DNA from: Asparagopsis taxiformis
Lineage: Eukaryota > Rhodophyta > Florideophyceae > Bonnemaisoniales > Bonnemaisoniaceae
Reading direction: 5' to 3'
Assembly (NCBI GenBank): GCA_030407315.1
Contig: JALQPE010003117.1
Location: forward strand, 1 to 64,000
Length of the DNA stretch: 64,000 bases
Part shown: in pieces, positions 53,501-62,148 of the stretch
How positions within the stretch are numbered: position 1 is the first letter of the stretch
How the letters are laid out: each line of letters begins with the position of its first letter
Made by a program: the position numbers and the translations under genes
Notes under the pieces: generated by a model
What the model saw: only the letters and a program-made list of their open reading frames with translations
Databases searched by the model: none
What the model was told of the DNA's origin: nothing

Positions 53501-55009
53501 GCAGTGTTGGAATGTCTGATATCGTCGGAGCTGTCAGAACGAAAGCCAAGGGGGCTTCTTGATCGAGTATGCTGTGTGGTCGGTCCAGCAGCAACTGGGA
53601 AGACGAGTACAATTATGCATTACATTTCTGCTCTTCTGAACAAGGTGGCCTACGACATGGTAGAAGCTGAGGCGGCACGAGTCAGAGTGGCTGGTGGTAG
53701 CGTGCACGCGACAGCTATTTCTGCTCTTAACAGACCTGGGACAAAGGTACGCATTCTAGTCGTGTCTGTATCGAATACCGCCGTGGATGTCATCGAATCC
53801 AAACTTCTTGACGGTATTTTCATGGTCCAGTCGCGTTCTACAGTTCCCACACTTGTGCGACCTCCTTTCGAGCGGAAAACAGCTCGAGATACAAGCGGCG
53901 GTAGTGAACGTGCAGTCACGAACAGGGGAAGGAAGCGCATATTATTTGGTGCAGCCAGTGGGGAACTGTCATCTCCATGCATTGTATTGAGCACTTTCGG
54001 TTCGTTGTGGCGGTTATTTAGAGACAATCCAACGGCAAAGTTCGATGCAATCGTTGTTGATGAGGCTTCTCAAGCTGCCGACGTTGATTACCTTCCCCTC
54101 GTACAATTTCTGGCTGAAAATTTTAAGGTTGAGGACGCGCCTCCTTTGTCTCTCTTCGGAGATCCCATGCAACAGAGCCCTGTCCTGCGTGGACCGCGAA
54201 ACATCATGTCCTCTATCTATACAATGTCTTGGCTGGATAGGCTTGCTCGTAACGAATCATCGCATCTTCGTCACTCAAATATAGTACGCTGCGTCTGTCT
54301 TCAAGAGCAATATCGCATGCATCCGGAGATTAACAGAGTTTCCAATGTCATAGCGCACAGGAATGTGGCCGACCATCACTCTTGTGTTCCAACCAGTGAT
54401 ACTTATACCAAGTGGTTGATCCCTTACGTTTATGGGAACGGTGCTCGTGTCCCGATCTACACGAGTGAGGCGAAGGATATCAGCCTTACCGACCTGTCCC
54501 ATCCCGTCCGCCTCTTCGATCCTTATTTCAGGCGAAGGAACAATCATTTTCCATATGGGGAAATATCAATGCAAACAAGCTATGACACGAGCGTTCCGGA
54601 GGCGATATTAATATCCGAATTGGTCCGAATCCTCCTCACCGTTCCAAATATGCGCCAGGAAGATATTCTCATCTTGACTGTATACAACAAGCAACGGTCC
54701 TGTATCCTTGCACATCTTGCTGCGATGTTCGCGAACGTCTACGAACATGAGCCCTGCACCATAACTGTTTCTACTATTGCCGCTGCGCAGGGTAGCGAAA
54801 GTCCAGTAGTGATATACAGTGCGACAAGAAATGGGAGAAGAACGTCTAGCAGCAGTACTCATGACAGCCTCGGTTTAGTTGATGACGTTCGCGGTATTTA
54901 TGTGATGGTCACACGGGCTATGCGTCATCTATACATAGTGGGGGAATTCGATTTCTTGGTATCAAAGAGTGCTGACTGGACGAGGGTTGTGAAAGAAACT
55001 TCACCATAG
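50561..55009 (+). CDS. SF1 (UPF1/SEN1-like) helicase carried by element D
   Basis: Intact 1,482-aa ORF from ATG at 50561; the frame is open upstream only with non-ATG codons. Residues 1-400 form a helical domain I do not recognise. Residues about 400-690 are acidic then Pro/Ser-rich. The C-terminal part (about 960-1475) has every SF1 motif: Walker A GPAATGKTS (K1014), motif II VVDEASQ (D1167, E1168), motif III LFGDPMQQ (1199-1205), motif IV QYRMHP (1250-1255), motif V AAAQGSE (Q1410) and motif VI MVTRAMRHLYIVG (R1452). DEAS and QYRMHP are typical of the UPF1/SEN1/DNA2 branch. It should unwind RNA or DNA in an ATP-dependent way. Inside a CACTA-type element it may serve replication, repair or transcript control of the transposon. 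Capture from a host helicase is likely. Confidence 0.93.
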   Translation: MPPAPRRQTPYSSPTDVFASIKQYIQGRPPVGDNTSASQWAAWERQVTRDAQEFVNSSECNLYIGNGTRPTPPAHVVTRVVQRACVFYTEQCLNTLRLYPRGVFGDMNGFVIPFTSKKKVLKNVLTALDFRNVLSKIESWMSDEWIYAVAMQKAKLHNYPSHSFTWSISQEGRSWMLSWYIHTMSWVCLLITKVQDRNSDRGIPEVLDSCCAPVEYDVPLENYGMVRDVHAIISQAIFGGLRFVAERKIRAATPEQCTFVTGNRGVRRKVLKKENLVSANAMFKYVMDAEEDRSVVPKLYAVVMHVLVGMEALPANIAYGQRYDDALRSSLENFMSRMLSAIDSDAENISSSIRESSQQRRQARIRTWLTAFIENSTRINQVDVVRPLEGATNTGRRKNHERNVQSAGGSPPERPPVPEANVQEERDGQLEHTVAGNDEANGDRNEEDEIVPTERTAMDERTARARRRSAVRRRQVAQTEDGPVEEDSQRGGEEGPETSGAGSVQPAVEPGQDRASKKPRHAEVCPTCEQPWPQTVESPNTANTTPEKNLGQKLTNSSQVVRPEHTSISVDLPPVSSHVLRPERNSIAVDVPPLVALSSQRPKPKSSSLSITAGPALSVDVQPAPPPSPVWDPPPIPQEAVQQQAVQQQRHKPRVPVQRAARKGYHYDDVPIQIEGISLNTNLSPNAILANWSSNASFSFPRRGFESSWVRNRVIFRGQNPRLAPNFMYFSWYDFLSTSFTLCIYKMVLELAEVAQKHETWYPATQRDPLLDNDYDLYRLDSDASGNGNSRRFEASRTAPSTRDSVSFRSWDVVTVDVIDRSRQTEPLECCLGVVEDFTTNKTRAQTRLSLTIIALGSVRHARYSQGTEGLAIVVRRSGYLGTEGMQCEAIRNLPAIHPGWHELFLGTSRAATSNQRWLQQDGSLVREEYEKLLAHCLPGAVLVPSGSTNTQKYMLEMTDLNGADVHHDGPPKMNRSQAAAVLECLISSELSERKPRGLLDRVCCVVGPAATGKTSTIMHYISALLNKVAYDMVEAEAARVRVAGGSVHATAISALNRPGTKVRILVVSVSNTAVDVIESKLLDGIFMVQSRSTVPTLVRPPFERKTARDTSGGSERAVTNRGRKRILFGAASGELSSPCIVLSTFGSLWRLFRDNPTAKFDAIVVDEASQAADVDYLPLVQFLAENFKVEDAPPLSLFGDPMQQSPVLRGPRNIMSSIYTMSWLDRLARNESSHLRHSNIVRCVCLQEQYRMHPEINRVSNVIAHRNVADHHSCVPTSDTYTKWLIPYVYGNGARVPIYTSEAKDISLTDLSHPVRLFDPYFRRRNNHFPYGEISMQTSYDTSVPEAILISELVRILLTVPNMRQEDILILTVYNKQRSCILAHLAAMFANVYEHEPCTITVSTIAAAQGSESPVVIYSATRNGRRTSSSSTHDSLGLVDDVRGIYVMVTRAMRHLYIVGEFDFLVSKSADWTRVVKETSP

Positions 55010-55055
55010 CTTCCTACAACTCCCTTTCCTTTCAACTATAGTTGGCCTCCCTTCC

Positions 55056-55061
55056 AATAAA
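55056..55061 (+). terminator. AATAAA polyadenylation signal after the helicase gene
   Basis: AATAAA about 50 bp after the helicase stop, in a good position for 3' end formation. Confidence 0.5.
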
Positions 55062-55136
55062 CTTGATTTTTTCAAATACCAACGTTCTGGTCAGCAGTTG
55101 TGCAGCCAGGGACATGGATTTTTTCAAATACCAACG

Positions 55137-55390
55137 TTCTGGTCAGCGGTTGTGCAACCACGGACATGGATGGCTCATTGAGGAACCAAAATGGGGGTGT
55201 TCAGCAGAGGTCGTGCGGCCGATGACCACACGTGTAGCCTGGATACGTTGTGCTACACGTGTTCTGGTCAGCGGTTGTGCAACCAGGGACATGGATGGCT
55301 CACTGAGGAACCAAAATGGGGGTGTTCGGCAGAGGTCGTGCGGCCGATGACCACACGTGTAGCCAGGACACATCACGCTACACTTCTGCT
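55137..55390 (+). repeat. Tandem pair of about 125-bp repeats in element D
   Basis: Each copy has GGTCAGCGGTTGTGCAACCA, GACATGGATGGCTCA, AACCAAAATGGGGGTGTTC, GGTCGTGCGGCCGATGACCA and CACACGTGTAGCC. A partial third copy is at 44253-44350, and part of a fourth precedes it near 55085. Confidence 0.85.
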
Positions 55391-55910
55391 GGTCAGGGGT
55401 AGTGAAACCAGTGACACAAACGCACTCATTGATTGTGCAATGTGGTCTGGAATACTTATGCGGGGTGGCGTGAACTGTGGCGAGTATGTTCACTACGTTG
55501 TTGAAACGTGATATCGCTAACCCCTGCCACTGCGAATTGAGATGTTGATTAATCAACATTTCAAAACAAAACAATTGTTTTGTTCTCGTCCGTGGCAGAG
55601 ATGCAAGTGACACGTTCATGCATGATACTGTCATCGTCGTATCAACGATGATAACTCGTATGGTCCTGGCTCTGCGGATGGGTAACATATCTCAATTGCG
55701 CCGTAACCTCGAGGTTCTGGATCCGGTGTGTTTTAAGGGCCATTTTTGATCTGTACATAGGTGATAAATAAAAGTACATTGGGAATATCAAATTTCGCCT
55801 AGTTCTATTACCGAGGTCAACTGGTTCGTTCTCTGCACCTCGCAGTTCATTGTACCACTGCTCGTCTGGTATCGTGGTATTGATCTCTCTCGTTGGTAAC
55901 CAGCCTGGAG
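55391..55910. other. Spacer between helicase repeats and transposase
   Basis: No gene seen; it should include the transposase promoter. Confidence 0.45.
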
Positions 55911-58900
55911 ATGGTTCGGCGCAGACTTCTACGTTCTGGAACACATTACAGGCTGCGAAAAGATCGATTCAGATCTTGGTCAACCCTTGGAAACGCAACT
56001 GCAATAGCATGTGTTCCACGTACGACGGAAAGTCTTCCCAACCGGACTAGCTTCACGGACGGTGTTCTGGATGAAGATGTTGATGCTGTAATCGACAGGA
56101 TACTCAGCAACCTCGAAGAGGATGACGAGTCCGATACCGAAAACGGCGAGGAATACTCTTTCCACTTTACATGGCAATCTCTGATCGCTGTTATGTCCGT
56201 GACTGGATCAGTGCGTTTCTCAGTCGATCAGTACACATTTTTTGTTACCTGTGTGAACTGGCTTGTCGAGTACTCCAACTGCGGATTATCTCCGTTCCCA
56301 TCTTATTCCACTCTGCAAAGATACATTCTCCCTCATGTCGTCAGTTCTTCACTCCCCAGGTCAAAACAGGTCCTGCTTCCCCTCGACATCTCCAAGTCCG
56401 GTGCATCTGTGCATCAAAGTATCCAATCACGGAAATCGAGAAACATAGGCCCTATCACAGGGGGCCTACGATACCAGTTTCAATCGTCCTGCCCTCATCA
56501 TGGGCGAGACATGATGTTTCTTTCAAGCCTTTATGGGAACAGATGAAAACTACCTCCACAGGTGCCGTAAGTAATACACCGGGAGCGACTATTCATGAGA
56601 CCATAGAGGATATCCCTATGATTACTGATAGAGACCATATCCTCGATCCAATCTGTACTGCTCCACGGCCCTCCCATTCCCAGGGTGTGCCTCCAATTCA
56701 GGAAGACATTCGTCTATACCATGGTATGAATCTCAAATTGACTTTGCGCGCTCCTTCCAAGAACATCATGGACCTACTGAGTTCATTTCGGTTTGAGCAC
56801 AGCCCTTCGGGCTCTACCGTATTGTACGCTAAAGGAACGCAGTCTTTCCTTGTCCGGAGGCCACCGCCAGATATCAACTTCTCTACTAATGAAACTGCAT
56901 GGTTTGCATACGAGTCGGTGGCGTCGAAACTGAAGAACCTCTGGAGAGCTGGTGATATTTGCACACTTCTGAAAACTACAAAACTGTCTTCTTCAGTTCC
57001 AGCGTCTTCTGGCTTTGCACACCTCATTGTTCACCGTCATCTCCGCTTACGAAACAGTTATTCCCCTTATCTATTAGCGATTGTTCCAGAAACCTCTGCT
57101 GCAGATCTCTCTGCTGCTTATCGTTCCTTCTCTGCTACAGTTCTTTCTGTTGAGGCATCTCCACCGCAACATACAATGCGTTCGAACCCCAGATCCACGA
57201 ACGCCACCAAGTCCTTCGGCACTCTACATGATGGTACCCCGTACTTCATTTACAGAATCCTGTTGTACTGCGACGGGTTCTCCCAGTACAACGAAAGGAA
57301 GGGGTCAGCCGGTGGCGTGTACATGATTCCTTTGAATCTGCCATGTCATGTTCGATCTTCCAGGCGAGGTGTCAGAACTATTTCTCTTGCACCGCCAGGT
57401 GTTTCTACTAATGCAATCCTCCACGAAATCATCGGAGACATCGTACATCATTCTACACATGGCCTGAGTATGCTCGACGCCGACGGTAATCACATCCGAG
57501 TTTTTTTAGATCTTGTCGCCTTCATTGGAGATTATCCAGAAATCACGAACGTTCTAGATTTATTGGGACACAACTCCGCCTGTCCCTGTCATCTTTGTTC
57601 CTTCAAACGAATTCCAAATCATATGACTGAGGCAAGTAGATACTGTTCTACCATTGCAGTGCATAGCCTCGACCCTGCGTTCATGCGAACTGCGGACAGG
57701 ACCTTGGTCATCCGTGACTCAAATATTTCCTCAGAAGAGTCCAAATCAATTGGAATGAAAGATGCATCCACTGACACAAAGAAAAGCCCCTTGTTTTCCC
57801 TTCATTCCGCCCTCAACGAGGCGTTCAGAACTACTCCACGACCGTTCTTTTCAGACGGCTCAATTCTTCCCTACCCCCATTTTGATCCCTACCGTTCCTG
57901 CCTCGTTGCTCCCGATCATCTCCTATCCGGAATTGCGAAGAATGTACTTAACATGGCGTTCGTTCTTTTGCCGAGAGAATATCAAGTACTTGCTGATATT
58001 CACATCTGCAATGCTCTCCGAACAAACGGTCTCGTGGCACAACATCGTATCTTCTCTCCTGCAGCATGCAGTATGTATAGTATGAGCATATCAGGATTAT
58101 TTTCCACACTATCAATTGCTCCAGAGGTGTTCACTGATCTTTGCTATACAATCCGTGCAAATACAAATTCGAATTCTTCTGATGCTCATCCTACCACAGC
58201 TTTATCGTTCGACAGTGCTGCCATCCACGAGAAAGGAACTGCTGTTTTATCGACCTACCGCCAGCTTGTGGCAAACACTTACTGGTATCCCTCCCTACAA
58301 ACCGATGGTGTTGGCTGTGTTCAAATGTACAATGAAAACGCTGGCGAGTATTGGCAACATGCTCTGCTGCGTACCGCGGAAGACTTCTTGACAAAATCGG
58401 ACATGCTATGCCGCCTTTCACCACTCTGTCGTCAGCATTTGGATAAGCCAAACTCCCACAGACTAATAGAGTTATATAGGCACACCATACCTGCTATGGG
58501 ACATGTACGCCATTTTGGCGAGCTTGTCTTTGAAAGTGCACATCAGCCATTGAAGAGAATTATATCGAAGTCTAACCATCAGCACCCACACCTACAAGCA
58601 GTTTCCCATGCCCTCTTCGACGATTGGAAGCATAGAATATCAACAGTTATGAAATATGGTGACGGACATGAACAATTGCCCTTGTCCGGAAGATCTCCAC
58701 TTTTGCCCGCACTGAATGATACTGTAAACGCCTCGCATGAAACCATAGGAGAAGTCGGAAGTGACAGGCGTTCAACAGAGCCCCAAATCAAGCTTGTCAC
58801 GAACTTACTTTCTCATACTCCTACATTAACGCTTCCAACCATCTATTCTACCCATTGGGTTTTGAAAGACAAGTGGGTATCTCATTCCACCGATCAGGAG

Positions 58901-59494
58901 ATTCCTCTAAATGATAGATATTCCATTGAAAAGCTGCTGCTCTCTGCCTTCGCGGAAGAGCCCCGGGAGGGAAAACTTTTTTCATATTACAAATCCGCCA
59001 TCCGCGGGAAGACAACTGGTAACCTTCCCCCTTATTCAGTATTTCAACAAAGCTCAGTTCACATCCTGAGAAGGGGTACTGCACTCCAATCACTGATTTT
59101 CGGGGACGTGTCGGCGCCCTTGCTGTGCCAGCCGTACGTGGAATCCGACCGACACTTCTTCTTCGACATAAGCAAGGCATACACCTTCCTGGTCTGCGCA
59201 ATTTTGAGTGTTCACGTAGAGGGTGGAACTGCTGAGCCGTTCGCAGCTGTGTGGCCCTTACCCCGCATCCTTTCCAAAGGTTCCATGGTTATACATGCTA
59301 GGAAATCTGGCTTACAGCTTTTACGCCTCACTTCTTCCGTGATTCGAGTTGCAACTATACATGCATGTTCCACAGAACACAAATGCTCTGCAAACACTAC
59401 CCTCCACCAGGTCAGCCACTCTTCGGCACTCCTGGATGGCGGTTCACATTACGTCGTCGATAGATCCCTGGGTTACCCTCCTAGAACGGCATAA
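55911..59494 (+). pseudogene. CACTA/KDZ-type DDE transposase of element D (one frameshift)
   Basis: This is predicted to cut both ends of element D and join them to a TA target. ATG at 55911 opens a frame with an acidic region and SFHFTWQSLIAVMSVT. After a one-base loss in the G run 56460-56464 the frame to 59494 continues with PVSIVLPSSWARHDVSF, typical of Plavaka-like proteins. Landmarks: YCDGFSQY (candidate catalytic Asp, codon at 57272), GDYPE (Asp codon at 57530), zinc-like CPCHLC (57581-57598), VAPDHLLSGIAKNVL (like the D..H..LGI.K motif), and FGELVFESAHQPLKR (Glu codon at 58532). About 1,195 residues in all. With no intron the frameshift would inactivate it unless it is a consensus error. 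It is clearly different in sequence from the transposase at 13558-16472. Confidence 0.8.
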
Positions 59495-61229
59495 ACTGTA
59501 CTGATCCACAACCCGAAATATACAATTCCTTTCGGCAGTCACCGGTTTCGAAACCTGTTTCATTGTCACCGGTTTCGAAACCTGTTTCTCCTTCACTGTC
59601 ACCGGTTTCAAAACCTGTTTCTGCTTGTGTGTGTTCGTCACTGTTTTCGAAACAACTGCCATTGTTCTATTACAATAATTTGGTTACATTAGGCAGTCCT
59701 TCCACATTTTGCCGCTCTTCTATTCTCGCGTGAAAGCTGCAGCTTTCTGCTGCATGCAGCTTTCTTCCTTTCATGCATTTCATGAAATGCAAGTGCACTT
59801 CAGAAGGACAGCCTCCGACGTCTGCGGCTTTCCCTCTCCAGTTCAATGCTACATTTCCGCTAAATCACTGCCCTCGGCTGTCAGTGGTTGTGCAACCCAT
59901 GGTCTCTTCAACACCTGCTGCCCTCCATCTCATGTTCCACTACTGTGCATACCCATCATTATACCGACAAACACACATGCCTGTCAGAGGTTCTCCAACC
60001 GATGACATCCTCCGTCCTGGGTTTTCACACAATACCTCTTACGGGCCACATCACACCTCCCAAGGCGTATCTCTAGCCGTCATCACAAACTTCTAAATCA
60101 CTTGGCATTAATGTTCCCAGACTGTGCCAGGTCATTGCTTCAACAGGGCGTCAGAGTGGTTATTTCGTCCTTTCTACGATGATTCTATTTTTAATATTCA
60201 ACCATGATTGTATTGCCAGGCCAGTCTGCTCAAATACATTGACATATGATTGATTTCCGCCGTTCACAGCTGTGACTTGGCAAGCGATACTATCCGCTGG
60301 CAAGTAGTACGTCGCAATTCACATTGTGTCTTCCGGGCCAGTGACCAACAAGCTTGCCAAATCACTCAGCCCACGAACCTAGGTTTTTCTCTACTCCTGA
60401 CACCAGCCGCAAGTTGCCAATTATGCTCCTAGACGATCTCCCACTCCTTGCCTCATATAAATACAGAGAGAACTCAATAACATCTCTCCAGGAAAATCTC
60501 GCTCATGCAATTTTCTCACACTATCGTTCCGAACACCTCATCCCTGTTGCACGCTTCTTCACTATCGTTCCGAACACCTCATACCTTTTCCACGCTTCTT
60601 GGAAGGTTCATTTTGCTCATCTATTGTCTACTTCACGTATCATCTTCGTCATTGTATGATTTTGCCGACTCACATTTATCCCAACTCCGAATGGCCTTCT
60701 TCGACAATGGAGACAGCACTACTTTCAAACTATCTCGCACCCTTCAAGTCACCATGTTTCGTTGGTTTGTACTCACCATTTTCAACCGCTCATAATCCTG
60801 CCAGTGGTTGTGCAACCGGTGTTTCCTGAAATCACTCTCCGTTATCATTACCCAGGTTGTGCAACCGGTGTTTTCTGATATCACTCTACACTATCATTGC
60901 CCGGGCTTACCACTTCTTTTTCTTTCCTTGTACATTTCTTCTTTCTTTGCACAGTCTGTACATCAATCACACTCCTCCATCTCAAAATTCAAATACCACG
61001 AGCCGGATACTGTTTTGGTGATGCATCTATCAATCTTCATTATCGTTAATATAGCTCTGTCCTTTCCTTCCAAATAAATATTGCTTCAGAGCATCTGTTG
61101 CCTTCACACCTACACTACTTTACCATATCTGTCTTCAATACATCCCAAAATCTAGTGTTCCCGGAGCACATTATGGCATTTCTGGTTTGAAAATTAGGTT
61201 TCAATTTACACCGTTATGGTATTTCTGGT
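59495..61229. other. Noncoding 3' part of element D with palindromic boxes
   Basis: No supported gene. Perfect GGTTTCGAAACC palindromes lie at 59544-59555 and 59571-59582, with a GGTTTCAAAACC variant at 59604-59615. GGTTGTGCAACC-type boxes occur near 59885, 60805 and 60858. Confidence 0.6.
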
Positions 61230-62129
61230 TCGGTAATTTAGAGCTCCTAGAACGGTGTACAGCATCCATGTCTTTTAGTTATAGTGATCCCAGAACAATT
61301 TATGACGTTCCTGTTTTCGAATCGCATTGTTCCTAGAACGGTATATACTGTTCATGAATTGAACTTTCACTATTCGCAGAACGCTCTCTACTGTTCCCCG
61401 TTTCGATGTTCACTGTTCCTGGAACATCCCTCATCGTCTCCATGTTCCTACTTTAGTATTCCAAGAACAGGCTGTGATGATCCAGGCCGCCTTTTTTGCT
61501 CTTCCCAGGACAGTACATGGTGTCCTTGTTCGTTGGATTCATTGTTCCCAGGACTTCCAACAGTGTTCCTGGTTTCTATGCATACTGGCTCCGGATCAAT
61601 CTTCGGTGATCCCAGTCTCCATCTATATCACTTCAGGGACTGTCTTTACTGTTTTGTCGCGTTCCATGTCTGTACTCCTAGAACAGTCCTTGTCGTTCCT
61701 GCTTCCAAATTCACTGTTCAGCGAACGCTATGTTCCGTTTTCCTCCTCTCACTACATTGCTCCAAAGAACGGTTTGTATTGTTTGCAGTTCCGATATTAT
61801 GTCAGTCTACACCGTTCATTTGGTGTTGTTTGTATAGTTCCTGGAGTATTCGAAGCTGTTCTGGGTACTCCACCACGCTGTTCCCAGAACAATGATTACT
61901 GTCCCAGAATGTCAACATAGTGTTCCCAGAACAGTAAGATTGCTTCCTGGAAGTCTAATACAGTGTTCTCAGGAACGTTCTTCATCGTTCTCATGTTTGA
62001 AATACCGTTCTATGAATTGTCCATACTGTTCTCGGTTTTAAATATACTGTTCTCCGGACAGTACTCTTCTTGTTCCATGAACAGTGTTTGGTGACACAAT
62101 AAAACACTGTTTCACTGTTCTCAGTGCAT
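61230..62129. repeat. Right subterminal repeats of element D
   Basis: About 900 bp with dozens of GAACAGT/ACTGTTC-type boxes in both orientations, such as CCTAGAACAGTCC (near 61678), TTCCCAGAACA (near 61880) and TTCCCAGAACAGT (61923-61935). They match the left subterminal boxes. Confidence 0.82.
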
Positions 62130-62146
62130 TTCGTGCCTTCCTAGTG
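62130..62146 (-). repeat. Right terminal inverted repeat of element D
   Basis: The plus strand ends TTCGTGCCTTCCTAGTG; its complement CACTAGGAAGGCACGAA pairs with 42493-42509. Confidence 0.9.
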
Positions 62147-62148
62147 TA
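62147..62148. repeat. TA target duplication of element D, right
   Basis: TA directly after CCTAGTG; partner of 42491-42492. Confidence 0.85.

Larger units (their letters stand above)
42493..62146 (+). mobile_element. Element D: giant CACTA/KDZ-type DNA transposon with a helicase gene
   Basis: This 19,654-bp element is inserted in the reverse transcriptase of element B. The ends are inverted repeats CACTAGGAGGGCTTGAA and, from the right, CACTAGGAAGGCACGAA (14 of 17 identical), flanked by TA. Removing the element plus one TA rejoins CCC-TAT-CGC (PYR), the conserved RT motif that reads PYRM in element A. Both ends carry many GAACAGT-type subterminal repeats, typical of CACTA elements. Contents: relic coiled-coil region, 591-aa ORF (+), 456-aa ORF (-), 57-bp minisatellite, 1,482-aa helicase (+) and DDE transposase (+). 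The three long accessory ORFs are intact, and the transposase has one frameshift in a G run. Confidence 0.92.

Noticed and set aside
42493..62146. Helitron, because a helicase is present
   Set aside because: There is no Rep/HUH motif or Helitron-type end. The helicase is of the UPF1/SEN1 type, not PIF1, and the ends are inverted repeats with a TA duplication.
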